42,478 nt of DNA from a virus, in IMG/VR virus record IMGVR_UViG_3300042452_000846, positions 1 through 42,478 of that record; one strand, 5' to 3'. This document shows, in pieces, positions 26,224 through 33,215 of this stretch; position 1 is the first letter of the stretch, and every line of letters starts with the position of its first letter. The notes beneath the pieces are model-generated. The model was not told the DNA's origin. It searched no databases and saw nothing but the letters and a program-made list of their open reading frames with translations. Both the position numbers and the translations under genes were made by a program.

Positions 26224-26523
26224 ATGCTCATTCAAATCAGAGTCGCAAAAAACCTTCGGTTGTACCGCTTGGCCGCTGGCCTGACCCAACAGCAACTGGC
26301 TAAGGCGATGACGGAGGCGGGGGAAACGGCTTGGGCTCAGCCTCAAGTTAGCGACATTGAGCACGGCAGAGTGCAGGTTAGGCTCAGCACGCTGGAGCGG
26401 CTGGCCGAACTGCTCAAGGTGAGCGTGATTGACTTAATCGCGATGCCGCCAGCCAATCAAAAACAAGCGATTGAGGTTGCCAAGCACACCAGAGGTAAGC
26501 GGCAGCCTAAAGCAAAAGACTAG
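26224..26523 (+). CDS. XRE-family (Cro/CI-type HTH) regulator
   Basis: 99 residues. RVAKNLRLYRLAAGLTQQQLAKAMTEAG...QPQVSDIEHGR is a full XRE helix-turn-helix (residues about 5-62) with the recognition helix around QPQVSDIE. A short basic tail follows and no protease-type C-terminal domain, so it is Cro-like in size. It is transcribed from the strong promoter at 26162-26190 with a leader of about 27 bases and no good Shine-Dalgarno. Its stop overlaps that of the convergent second XRE gene. A candidate binder of the dispersed palindromes. Confidence 0.9.
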   Translation: MLIQIRVAKNLRLYRLAAGLTQQQLAKAMTEAGETAWAQPQVSDIEHGRVQVRLSTLERLAELLKVSVIDLIAMPPANQKQAIEVAKHTRGKRQPKAKD

Positions 26524-26855
26524 CTTTTGCGCTTTTTGACCCGCTTACCGATCACGCGGAATTGCTTGGGCTTCTCTGTTTCCACCGCTTTTGGGTTGCG
26601 AATAATCAAGATTTCCACCGGCTGGCTTAAAGCTTCAGCGATTCGCTCTAAAGTCCCCAGCATCAAGTCGTTACGACAATTCTCAAGCGCGTTGTAAGTG
26701 GGTTGTGACACGCCTAAATGCGCGGCAACTTTTTGCTGGCTCAAGCCGAGTTCCTCTCTAATCTCGCGGATATTTTGGCAAATTCGCCAGTGCAATTCGC
26801 TGATGAGAGCGTCTTTTTTCGTTCGCCTGTCCAAACGTCCTGAACTGACTGTCAT
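26520..26855 (-). CDS. Second XRE-family regulator, convergent with the first
   Basis: 111 residues. ICQNIREIREELGLSQQKVAAHLGVSQPTYNALENCRNDL is an XRE helix-turn-helix (about 29-75), followed by LGTLERIAEALSQPVEILI and a basic tail ending KRVKKRKS. Its start lacks a clear ribosome site (ACAATAAAATG), so the message may be leaderless or nearly so. The stop codon overlaps that of the other XRE gene tail to tail, so the two transcripts are antisense at their ends. Which of the two is the lysogenic repressor cannot be decided from sequence. Confidence 0.88.
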   Translation of the reverse strand: MTVSSGRLDRRTKKDALISELHWRICQNIREIREELGLSQQKVAAHLGVSQPTYNALENCRNDLMLGTLERIAEALSQPVEILIIRNPKAVETEKPKQFRVIGKRVKKRKS

Positions 26856-26900
26856 TTTATTGTCCGCTTTTGATTGCCTGCGCTATTGACTGGTTTTTAC

Positions 26901-26912
26901 CCCTAATTAGGG
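26901..26912. repeat. Perfect 12-bp palindrome CCCTAATTAGGG
   Basis: Lies between the XRE gene and the tRNA-Leu fragment. No T-run follows. It may be an arm-type or excision-protein site of the attachment region, or a separate operator. Confidence 0.4.
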
Positions 26913-26913
26913 T

Positions 26914-26972
26914 AGTGCGGATAATAGGAGTCGAACCTACACGACCTTGCGGTCACTAGAACCTGAATCTAG
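26914..26972 (-). other. attP core candidate: 3' half of a tRNA-Leu(CAG) gene
   Basis: Read on the minus strand this gives an anticodon arm CTAGA-TTCAGGT-TCTAG (anticodon CAG, 26965-26963), a long variable arm TGACC-GCAA-GGTCG typical of Leu, and a T arm GTAGG-TTCGACT-CCTAT, then TATCCGC and a discriminator A. The 5' half (D arm and acceptor, above 26972) is not tRNA-like: the loop is only four bases, the GG of the D loop is missing, and the acceptor pairs poorly. A 3'-half tRNA next to an integrase gene is the classic attP layout, in which the phage supplies the 3' half to keep the host tRNA whole. The host tRNA is not in the window. Confidence 0.65.
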
Positions 26973-26973
26973 T

Positions 26974-26991
26974 TAGGCATCGGCCTATAAC
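26974..26991 (+). promoter_or_regulatory. Palindromic site TAGGCATCGGCCTA (perfect) running into -10 TATAAC, integrase side
   Basis: A perfect palindrome at 26974-26987, with TATAAC at 26986-26991 in the same phase as the other promoter copies. The -35 position reads CTGAAT, a weak match. It abuts the attP core, so it would stay with the integrase gene after integration and could keep it silent in the lysogen. Confidence 0.55.
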
Positions 26992-27104
26992 CGGCACGAC
27001 CGATACAGATGGACCGAAAGGAAAGGGCTTTTGCCCAACAGTACAAGGAAAAAGTTGCTGTCCCGCCACATGGATGCCTACCCTACTTTAGTGGAGGCCA
27101 ACCA

Positions 27105-27986
27105 ATGCACTTGTCTCAGTTCTTGGTGTCTTATTCGCTGCAGCGCGAATTGACTGACTCGTCCGTCGAGCAGTACCAAATCGCAATCAACAGTTTGTCG
27201 AAACACCTCGGCCGCGAAGCCGCGATCGACGATTTAGCGCCGGACGTAATCAATCTCTACCTGCGTGAACTGGCAGCGACTCGCGCGCCGCACACGGTCA
27301 AAAGCAAACGGCGCAGCCTGATGGTGCTGTGGCGAGCGGCAGTAGAGCAGGGGATGACCACCCAGATACCACGCCGCATCAGGGTAATCAAAACACCAGA
27401 GACGCCCAAAGACGTTTGGTCAGCCGAGCAGGTCGCCGGTTTAGTGTCAGTGCTCGAACGTAGGTTAGACCGCCTGCCTCAAATTTTAATCAAGGCCGCG
27501 GATTACTACTCAGGGCTGCTTCGGGCCGCTTGGGAAACAGGGCTTAGGCTGGGCGACCTAATGCAACTCGAACGACAGCACGTCGCTGAGTCTGGCTGGT
27601 TCAGCGTTACACTGCACAAGACTGGATTGACTCATTTTTGCCGGCTGCACGAAACCACGCGGCAAATCATCCTGCGTACCTACGACGAGGTTGCTCCGCC
27701 AAGAAAGCTTTGCTGGCCGACTTGGGGCCAAAGGTCTCAAAAGACTTGCTACAAGCAAATGCGAGCCGAAATCGGCAAGGCTATGGCCGAACTAGGCCTG
27801 ACCGCCAGCGATGGCCCATTCAAGAAATTGAGGCGGTCAAGCATTACCGCCGTGGAAATTGCCGCGCCGGGGCAAGGCCAGCATCAAGCCGGCCACACAA
27901 CGCCCAATACCACGCAGAAGTGGTATCTATCCAGCGCCGTAAAACTAAACCGACCGCTCCCTGAAGAACTTAGCCAAAGTTTTTGA
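27105..27986 (+). CDS. int: Tyrosine recombinase (phage integrase)
   Basis: Catalyses site-specific integration and excision. 293 residues from ATG 27105, chosen because GTGGAGG lies 8 bases upstream; a frame from 27009 has no ribosome site and crosses the attP area. The N-terminal SAM-like core-binding domain is SQFLVSYSLQRELTDSSVEQY. The catalytic domain has Arg in AAWETGLRLGDL, Lys in LHKTGLTH, Arg in KKLRRSSI (the usual H of HxLR is replaced by K), His in AGHTTPNTTQ and the nucleophile Tyr in KWYLS. It lies beside the tRNA-Leu fragment that probably is its attP. Confidence 0.93.
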   Translation: MHLSQFLVSYSLQRELTDSSVEQYQIAINSLSKHLGREAAIDDLAPDVINLYLRELAATRAPHTVKSKRRSLMVLWRAAVEQGMTTQIPRRIRVIKTPETPKDVWSAEQVAGLVSVLERRLDRLPQILIKAADYYSGLLRAAWETGLRLGDLMQLERQHVAESGWFSVTLHKTGLTHFCRLHETTRQIILRTYDEVAPPRKLCWPTWGQRSQKTCYKQMRAEIGKAMAELGLTASDGPFKKLRRSSITAVEIAAPGQGQHQAGHTTPNTTQKWYLSSAVKLNRPLPEELSQSF

Positions 27987-27992
27987 ACTAGA

Positions 27993-28021
27993 TTGACGAC
28001 TAATAGGTAGGTTGCTATATT
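27993..28021 (+). promoter_or_regulatory. Rightward promoter TTGACG-17-TATATT with embedded operator-like site
   Basis: TTGACG 27993-27998 and TATATT 28016-28021, spaced by 17. The spacer holds TAGGTAGGTTGCTA (28004-28017), a diverged copy of the dispersed palindrome whose right end again runs into the -10 box. It drives csrA and the recombination operon. Confidence 0.7.
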
Positions 28022-28060
28022 TGCCCTAGTTCGTTTTACGCTAACACGGAGGTTTAAGAC

Positions 28061-28234
28061 ATGCTGGTGATTACAAGAGGAAAAGACGAGTCAATCAAGA
28101 TTGGCGATGACATTGAAGTGACGGTGCTTCGCGTCGGCAATCAAATCAGGCTGGGAGTCAGAGCCCCAAAGGAGGTAAAAATCTTGCGGGCTGAATTGCC
28201 CAAGAAACCCAAAACCGTTGATGTTTACGTTTGA
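28061..28234 (+). CDS. csrA: CsrA-family RNA-binding translational regulator
   Basis: 57 residues: [46 protein letters not shown]. This is the full CsrA/RsmA fold with LxxxRxxxxxIxIGDxIxVxV, the V-x-LGVxAP core and the R in the C-terminal helix that binds GGA motifs in RNA. CsrA dimers block ribosome binding or stabilise transcripts. Its own leader has ACGGAGG upstream of the ATG, a possible target. It is the first gene of the recombination operon, directly after an operator-bearing promoter, so early in the lytic cycle it may reprogram host or phage translation. Confidence 0.93.
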   Translation: MLVITRGKDESIKIGDDIEVTVLRVGNQIRLGVRAPKEVKILRAELPKKPKTVDVYV

Positions 28235-28279
28235 GTTTGTAGCAAAAACTTCCCATTTTTTGTTTCAAGGAGATTGAAA

Positions 28280-29149
28280 ATGACCGTGACTTTAGACAGG
28301 ACGACGCGGATTGGAGCTTCTGAAGCTGCCGCGATCTTGGGCATGAGCCCGTACAAAACGCCTTATGAGGTGTGGCTGGAGAAAACTCGGAGGATTGAAC
28401 AGTGGACAGGCAACGAGGCAACTCGGGCTGGCCAGCGGCTGGAGCCTCTGCTGCTCGATCATGCCGAGCGGGACTTGGGCGACCTGATGCGAGACGTATT
28501 CGTGCCGGGCCGAGGTGAAGTGCCGATTGGTGCGACCCTCGACGCTCAGGTCGTAGCGTCCGGCGAGGTTGTCGAGTGCAAGACCAGCGGTCTTACTGGT
28601 GGCCCAGTGGTCGGTAACTGGGGCGAGCCCGGCACCGATGAAATCCCAGAGTCGTACCTGATTCAAACTCAGGTGCAAATGTGGTGCGCTCGCGCTGATC
28701 AGGCTCACGTCTACGCTTTCCTTGGTAACGTGCTTCCCAAGCGGTATCTCGTTAATTACGACAGCCAGCTTGCCGAGGCAATCGTCGATAAGCTGATTAG
28801 CTGGTGGAACTACCACGTCATCGGCGACATGCAGCCGGAAGAGACTTTCGTGCCAATGGAAGTTTACAAGCGCATGAAGCGGCATCCGGAATCGCTGATT
28901 GAGCTTGGCGACGAATCAGCCGCAGAAGTGCGCAAACTGATTGAGCAGATGGAATCGGCCAAGGCAGTTCGCAAGCAGGTTGACTCGCAGGTTGACGAGC
29001 TTCAATCTCAAATCGTGTCCTATCTTGGCTCTACCGAGTGTGCGGTTCTTCCTGACGGCGCTCGGATTACTTACCTTGAGACGGTTCGCAAGGGTTACGT
29101 CGTCAAGGATTCCAGTTACCGAACTTTGCGTATCAAGGAGAAGAAGTGA
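28280..29149 (+). CDS. YqaJ/lambda-exonuclease-like alkaline exonuclease
   Basis: 289 residues from ATG 28280, with AAGGAG ending 8 bases before it. RIGASEAAAILGMSPYKTPYEVW and GQRLEPLLLDHAE are the N-terminal motifs of the YqaJ family. The active site follows in IGATLDAQV (Asp) and VVECKTS (E-x-K), then SYLIQTQVQMW. The C-terminus is helical, VRKLIEQMESAKAVRKQV. The family degrades one strand to create single-stranded tails that RecT anneals. It overlaps the RecT gene by one base (TGATG), so the two proteins are probably made in step. Confidence 0.92.
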   Translation: MTVTLDRTTRIGASEAAAILGMSPYKTPYEVWLEKTRRIEQWTGNEATRAGQRLEPLLLDHAERDLGDLMRDVFVPGRGEVPIGATLDAQVVASGEVVECKTSGLTGGPVVGNWGEPGTDEIPESYLIQTQVQMWCARADQAHVYAFLGNVLPKRYLVNYDSQLAEAIVDKLISWWNYHVIGDMQPEETFVPMEVYKRMKRHPESLIELGDESAAEVRKLIEQMESAKAVRKQVDSQVDELQSQIVSYLGSTECAVLPDGARITYLETVRKGYVVKDSSYRTLRIKEKK

Positions 29150-30033
29150 TGAATGCAGTTATCCCTATCGATCACGCCCTCGCCGCCGTGCAGGCAGAGG
29201 AAAAGATGTTTGAATTGGCCCAGCGTAAGGCCAAGGTTTACAGCGAAAGCAGTCTGGTTCCAAAGGAATACCAGCGGAACATAGGCAACGTCCTAATCGC
29301 GGAGAACATGGCGCGGCGCATGAACGCCGACCCGCTGATGGTGATGCAGAACCTTTACTTGGTTCACGGTCGCCCGGGCTGGTCAGCACAGTTTCTCATC
29401 GCCACATTCAACGGCTGCGGACGGTTTAGCGCGATTCGGTATAAGTTTGTTGGCAACCCCGGTAGTGATGACTGGGGCTGCGTGGCCTACTGCACCGAAC
29501 GGGAAACCGGCGAACTACTGGAAGGAACCACGATCACTATCGGCATTGCCAAGCGTGAAGGCTGGTTTGGCAAGCAGGGCTCGAAGTGGCAGACGATTCC
29601 CGAGCAAATGCTTCGTTACCGCGCTGCGACGTTTCTAATTAAGACGATTGCACCGGAAATCGGCATGGGCCTCCAAACAGTTGAAGAACTGCAAGACTCG
29701 GCACCAATTATGGCTCCGCCGCCGAGCATTGTTTCGGCGACAGCCAGCGGAAAGCCCGTTGGCGCAATTGACCGGCTCAAGGATAGGCTCCTGCCTAGCG
29801 TCGAGCCGGCGTTAGTCGAGACGGAAGAGCCGGCTTCCTCGTTGCCCGAGCCGGTTGAAGTCGAGTTCATCGACGCCGATTCAAACGAGTGGGCTGAAGT
29901 CTTTGCGGGAGCCGGGACCATCAAGGCCGCCGGCGAACTGGTAAACGCGTTGATTGCGGAAAACCCGCTGCATCGAGATCGAATCGGCGCAGCTTACGAG
30001 GCGAGGCTGAAAGATATTCGCTCGAAGCGTTAA
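29149..30033 (+). CDS. recT: RecT-family single-strand annealing protein
   Basis: 294 residues. ARRMNADPLMVMQNLYLVHGRPGWSAQFLIATFNGCG and GSKWQTIPEQMLRYRAATFLIK are hallmark RecT motifs. It binds single-stranded DNA and pairs it with homologous strands, partnering the exonuclease just upstream. ATG 29149 overlaps the exonuclease stop. The C-terminus (from about 200) is low-complexity and acidic, then a globular end. A perfect palindrome lies inside the gene at 29784-29797, in codons for DRLLPS. Confidence 0.92.
   Translation: MNAVIPIDHALAAVQAEEKMFELAQRKAKVYSESSLVPKEYQRNIGNVLIAENMARRMNADPLMVMQNLYLVHGRPGWSAQFLIATFNGCGRFSAIRYKFVGNPGSDDWGCVAYCTERETGELLEGTTITIGIAKREGWFGKQGSKWQTIPEQMLRYRAATFLIKTIAPEIGMGLQTVEELQDSAPIMAPPPSIVSATASGKPVGAIDRLKDRLLPSVEPALVETEEPASSLPEPVEVEFIDADSNEWAEVFAGAGTIKAAGELVNALIAENPLHRDRIGAAYEARLKDIRSKR
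29784..29797. promoter_or_regulatory. Palindromic site TAGGCTCCTGCCTA (perfect) inside recT
   Basis: Identical to the copy at 10428. It is within coding sequence, as expected of transcription-blocking stoperators or of chance; six perfect copies in the window make chance unlikely overall. Confidence 0.6.
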
Positions 30034-30120
30034 GGATGAATCGGGAACCCTGCGGCACTTCTCTCCTTGTGCCGCTCGCCACCAGTGGGTCAAGCTGGTT
30101 TTTTCTCGAAAGGATTCAAC

Positions 30121-30237
30121 ATGAGCATAATTGTTTTCTCCGCATTCTGCGGCTTTGTTGCGGGAGGCGCCTGTGTTTGGTGCGCGTTTGCGCACGCGAT
30201 TCTGTACCCAAACGGAAGAAAAAACCGCAGGGCTTGA
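30121..30237 (+). CDS. Small membrane protein, 38 residues
   Basis: MSIIVFSAFCGFVAGGACVW then CAFAHAILYP and a basic tail NGRKNRRA: one membrane span with positive C-terminus, so N-out, C-in is expected. AAGGA lies 6 bases before the ATG. Possible role in superinfection exclusion or as a holin-like peptide, but no evidence decides. It sits between recT and the first GGC array. Confidence 0.6.
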   Translation: MSIIVFSAFCGFVAGGACVWCAFAHAILYPNGRKNRRA

Positions 30238-30271
30238 ATAGAAGAGGCCTTGATGCCGTGGTCGGTGAATC

Positions 30272-30390
30272 TACGGCTGGCACGGCGAGGTCGGGCAGGG
30301 CTCGGAGCGGCATGGCAGGGCTGGGTTAGGCAGGCGGGGCTAGGCGGGACAGGGCTCGACAAGTTTCGGCACGGCATGGTTAGGCAGGCA
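30272..30390 (+). repeat. GGCNN array A (degenerate G-rich repeat)
   Basis: About 119 bases of irregular GGC units separated by 1-3 variable bases (GGCAC, GGCGA, GGCAT, GGCAG...), G-rich on the strand of transcription, between a small membrane gene and the gene at 30458. No two units need be the same, and no plausible protein is encoded. The end gives way to ordinary leader sequence. Confidence 0.85.
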
Positions 30391-30457
30391 AATACACACG
30401 GCAAGACCGAGGCCGTTTCAATCTCGGTCATCACAAAGATGAGAAAGGTTTTTAGTT

Positions 30458-31063
30458 ATGGCTGGTATTAATTTGAAACCAATTGCACGTCGGAAGATGA
30501 CATTTGCGATTCGCGGGACTTCTCCGCTGATTATGCACCAGTGGAGCGAGAAGGCGAAACGCGAGATGCGTGAGAAGCAGCAAGAGGGAAAGAAGACCAA
30601 GGCCCGCGAAAAGCGAGTCCCGGCAGACGAGGCGAAGGCGGCAACGTACACGACCGACGATGGACAGATTGGCATTCCCGGCATGGCGTTCAAGTCTGCA
30701 CTGGTCACGGCGGCTCACAAGGACATTGGCATTGAAAAGACGCTGGTGCGAAAGGCGTTGTTTCTAGTGACCGACGACCCAAACAAGGTGCTGCCGATTG
30801 AATGCAGCAAGCCAACTGTTCGAGAAGACATGGTTCGAGTCGGCATGGGCTCGGCAGACTTGCGTTACCGCCCTGAATTCGTCGAGTGGTCGTGCCCAAT
30901 CACGCTGGAGGTTGATTCGGAGCTGCTGCAACGTGACGACATTTTGGCACTGGTTGACCGAGCTGGATTCGGCGTTGGCATCTGTGAGTGGCGACCGGAG
31001 AAGGGCGGCGAGTATGGGCGGTTTGAAATCGACCCAACGGTTGCGATTACGTTTGAGGAGTAG
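30458..31063 (+). CDS. Recombination-operon protein of unknown function (RGTSPLIMHQW)
   Basis: 201 residues. The N-terminus has FAIRGTSPLIMHQWSEKAKREM, a pattern I associate with phage proteins encoded beside RecT and exonuclease genes; no activity is assigned that I can name. A basic, charged helix (REKQQEGKKTKAREKRVP) follows, then IGIPGMAFKSALVTAA and a beta-rich C-terminus ending in IDPTVAITFEE. It is flanked by GGC arrays A and B. ATG 30458 follows GAGAAAGG. A role in DNA recombination is suggested by context only. Confidence 0.8.
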   Translation: MAGINLKPIARRKMTFAIRGTSPLIMHQWSEKAKREMREKQQEGKKTKAREKRVPADEAKAATYTTDDGQIGIPGMAFKSALVTAAHKDIGIEKTLVRKALFLVTDDPNKVLPIECSKPTVREDMVRVGMGSADLRYRPEFVEWSCPITLEVDSELLQRDDILALVDRAGFGVGICEWRPEKGGEYGRFEIDPTVAITFEE

Positions 31064-31075
31064 TTGAGATTTGCG

Positions 31076-31470
31076 ACGAGGCGGGGCATGGCCGGGACGG
31101 GCGCTGCAAGGCGAGGCATGGCAGGCAAGGCACGTTTGGGCGAGGCGCGGCGTGGACGGGCGAGGCATGGCAGGCACGGCCTAGCTGGGCATGGCACGGC
31201 AAGGCGCGGCGTGATTTGGCAGGCGCGGTCGGGCAAGGTTCGGCTCGGCTCGGCTGGTCTAGGCTCTGCGAGGCGTGGCAGGCTTGGCATGACAAGGACG
31301 GGCTAGGAACGGCGTAGCGAGGCACGGCTTGGCAAGTTAAGGCATGGCAGGCTTGGTGAGGCGCGGCGCGGCATGGCCGGGCGGGGCTGGGTTTGGTGCG
31401 GCAGGCAGGGAGTGGCCGGTCAAGGCTAGGCACGGCTGGGCTAGGCCCGGATTGGCGGGGCGTGGCTTGG
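31076..31470 (+). repeat. GGCNN array B (degenerate G-rich repeat, largest)
   Basis: About 395 bases built of GGC separated mostly by two variable bases (GGCAT-GGCAG-GCAAG-GCACG type), with occasional 4- and 6-base steps. It fills the whole gap between two recombination-operon genes. The G-rich strand is the coding-sense strand. All frames translate into biased Gly/Ala/Arg or Pro/Ala/Cys peptides of no protein character. It ends in a T-run (TTTTTTTG) followed by a ribosome site. Confidence 0.9.
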
Positions 31471-31503
31471 TTTTTTTGTTTCAAGTTTTAAGGAGTTTTT
31501 GAG

Positions 31504-32001
31504 ATGAAGATTGAATCTATCGTTTGGAAAACGAACGTCCCGACAAAGGGCATCAAAGCCGAGGACGCACACAAGGCACTGGAAGTTATCCGCAAAAAGA
31601 ATAACGGGCTGACCGACGATGCGATTGTCAACGCGGCCAAGTCATCAACGCACATCCTGCACAATTGGTTTCAGTGGGACGATACCGAGGCGGCGATTGA
31701 GTATCGACGCACGCAGGCCCGCGGCTTAATGCGGTCGCTGACCGTGACCTACAAGGAAGCACCGGAGCTGCAAGTGCGAGTCTACCAAGTCGAAACCAAG
31801 GCTCGGCCGCAAGACCCGCAGCGGACGGTTTACTCAACGACCGAGGAGGTGCTGAAGAATCCAGAGTCGCGGGACCGCCTGATTGCACAGGCGATTAAGG
31901 CGGCGATGGAGTTCCGAAATCGGTTTAAGTGTCTGCACGAACTGGAAGCGATTATCGAGTCGATTGACCAGACGCTGGTTAAGCTCGGCACAGGCGAATA
32001 G
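31504..32001 (+). CDS. Conserved phage protein of unknown function (HNWFQWDD..AA..YR..QAR)
   Basis: 165 residues. IVNAAKSSTHILHNWFQWDDTEAAIEYRRTQARGLMRS matches a family of phage proteins seen with RecT-type recombination genes, without a known activity. The rest is helical (RDRLIAQAIKAAMEFRNRFKCLHELEAIIESI). ATG 31504 has AAGGAG ending 8 bases upstream. It lies between arrays B and C, so array B is its leader and array C follows its stop at once. Confidence 0.82.
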   Translation: MKIESIVWKTNVPTKGIKAEDAHKALEVIRKKNNGLTDDAIVNAAKSSTHILHNWFQWDDTEAAIEYRRTQARGLMRSLTVTYKEAPELQVRVYQVETKARPQDPQRTVYSTTEEVLKNPESRDRLIAQAIKAAMEFRNRFKCLHELEAIIESIDQTLVKLGTGE

Positions 32002-32152
32002 CCTCGGCTCGGTTTGGCTGGGCAGGCATGGCGAGGACGGTCGGGCGGGGCGGGGCGGGACATGGCAGGCGGGGCTGGGGGAGGCAGGAACTCGCAAGGC
32101 AGGGCAAGGCAAGGCACGGCGAGGCAGGCAGGGCGAGGCTCGGCAAGGGCTT
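32002..32152 (+). repeat. GGCNN array C (degenerate G-rich repeat)
   Basis: About 150 bases starting directly after the TAG of the preceding gene. Regular stretches read GGCAG-GGCAA-GGCAA-GGCAC-GGCGA-GGCAG. Same strand bias and unit as arrays A and B, so the three are one family of elements placed after successive genes. Confidence 0.88.
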
Positions 32153-32197
32153 GCATAACGTCGGGAGTTTTAGACAAGTTTACCAAAGGAGCGAGTG

Positions 32198-32464
32198 ATG
32201 TTTGCTGTGTTTGCGTGCGTCAAGAACAAGAACCGAGCTGTTGACCCGCCTTGCCTTGACCCTTTGAGCTACGGGCGGGATGGCGAGCCTGAGCCGCATC
32301 TGCTGTTGAGACGGGGGCGGGTGCAGTTGTTTGAGACGGAAGCTGAGGCTCAGAACCGATTGCACGTCACGATTGAAAACGCATTGGCGGCTGACGCGAA
32401 ATGGCCGCATGAGTTTGGGTTTGTGATTCTTGAGTGCCAGCCGCCAGCGAGCGGCGAGGAGTGA
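32198..32464 (+). CDS. Unrecognised 88-residue protein
   Basis: ATG 32198 follows AAAGGAG. MFAVFACVKNKN... then LLLRRGRVQLFETEAEAQNRLHVTIENALAAD gives a strand-helix pattern. It ends in GFVILECQPPASGEE, with the same SGEE ending as the next gene. No family recognised. It is 3 bases from the next gene's ATG. Confidence 0.68.
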   Translation: MFAVFACVKNKNRAVDPPCLDPLSYGRDGEPEPHLLLRRGRVQLFETEAEAQNRLHVTIENALAADAKWPHEFGFVILECQPPASGEE

Positions 32465-32467
32465 ACA

Positions 32468-32659
32468 ATGCCAGAGTGCCACTTGTGCGGAGTCGAGGAC
32501 CATCTAAGCGACCTAGAGGTTTGCCAGTTGTGCGAGTGCTTGACCTGTGAGTATTGCGGGTGCTACCGAGAAGAACGGGACGGCGAACCTGTTGGATTTT
32601 ATTGCGATGACTGCGTTGACTGCGTTGAAGAACCAGCCCAGAGCGGCGAGGAGGAGTGA
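32468..32659 (+). CDS. Cysteine-rich Zn-finger protein, 63 residues
   Basis: CHLCG, CQLCECLTCEYCGCY and YCDDCVDC give ten or more cysteines in pairs, enough for two zinc sites, in a very acidic protein. It may be a protein- rather than DNA-binding finger because of the acidity. It ends SGEEE like its neighbour. ATG 32468. Function unknown. Confidence 0.75.
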   Translation: MPECHLCGVEDHLSDLEVCQLCECLTCEYCGCYREERDGEPVGFYCDDCVDCVEEPAQSGEEE

Positions 32660-32660
32660 T

Positions 32661-32912
32661 ATGGACCAATTAAAGCATCCAACCGTTCGGTGTCATTTCA
32701 GCCAAAACGGTGACGATGGGATTTTTACAGTTACACCAATAATCAACGGGCGTGAAGTTTCTGGGTTGTTTTGTGGCGACAACCGAGAACTTGCTGATTG
32801 GCTAACAGAAAAAGGGTACTTGGAACAATCCCTGAAAAATGCTTATCGGCTCGGACACCAGCAGGCCATTTTTGATATTCGGAATCATATCAAAGGGTTG
32901 CTTGGATTGTGA
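32661..32912 (+). CDS. Unrecognised 83-residue protein
   Basis: ATG 32661 behind GGAGG, overlapping nothing upstream. Beta-rich first half (VRCHFSQNGDDGIFTVTPIINGREVSGLF), helical second half (ELADWLTEKGYLEQSLKNAYRLGHQQAIFDI). The frame reads further upstream without a ribosome site. No family recognised. The 70-base gap after it holds a possible CCACCC/GGGTGG hairpin. Confidence 0.7.
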   Translation: MDQLKHPTVRCHFSQNGDDGIFTVTPIINGREVSGLFCGDNRELADWLTEKGYLEQSLKNAYRLGHQQAIFDIRNHIKGLLGL

Positions 32913-32982
32913 TTAAAATCCCCACCCCGAAATTTTAACGGGCGGCGGGTGGTTAAAAGGAATTGAAACGAAAAGGCAACCA

Positions 32983-33213
32983 ATGAACGACAATGACAAA
33001 ATGCGGGCGGAATTTGAGGCGTGGGCTGAAAGTCAGGATTGCCTTACTCACCGAGGCGAAGGTGGTAGCTACTGGCATCCAGATGTAAGGAAAGTGTGGC
33101 GAGTCTGGCAAGCCGCCTACGCTGCCGGTCGGAAGGCGGAGCGGGAGGCGGTGCAGAAAGAAGCGTTGCAACAGTTGGTTGACGAGGCACAAGAACTGGA
33201 TATGGGGTACTGA
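32983..33213 (+). CDS. Small phage protein with FEAWA...W..WQAAYAAG motif
   Basis: 76 residues. MRAEFEAWAESQDC...VWRVWQAAYAAGRKAEREAV is a common short phage architecture of unknown function, helical and Trp-rich. ATG 32983. It is two bases from the next gene and so part of a string of coupled small genes. Confidence 0.72.
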   Translation: MNDNDKMRAEFEAWAESQDCLTHRGEGGSYWHPDVRKVWRVWQAAYAAGRKAEREAVQKEALQQLVDEAQELDMGY

Positions 33214-33215
33214 AA

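Noticed and set aside
26914-26997. An intact tRNA-Leu gene
   Set aside because: The acceptor stem has mismatches or a bulge, the D loop is four bases and lacks GG, and the tail reads CTA; the 3' half alone is convincing.
27009-27104. Integrase start at 27009
   Set aside because: No ribosome site there, and the extra residues do not look like an integrase N-terminus; ATG 27105 has GTGGAGG upstream.
31076-31470. Array B as a CRISPR array
   Set aside because: The unit is about 5 bases with no conserved repeat and no spacers of fixed length; no cas genes are present.
31047-31484. Open frames within the GGC arrays giving Pro/Ala/Cys- or Gly/Ala/Arg-rich peptides
   Set aside because: They arise from the repeat composition in every frame and have no start signals or protein-like sequence.
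30272-32152. A diversity-generating retroelement or retron linked to the arrays
   Set aside because: No reverse transcriptase motif is seen in any frame and the arrays do not match any part of the virion genes.
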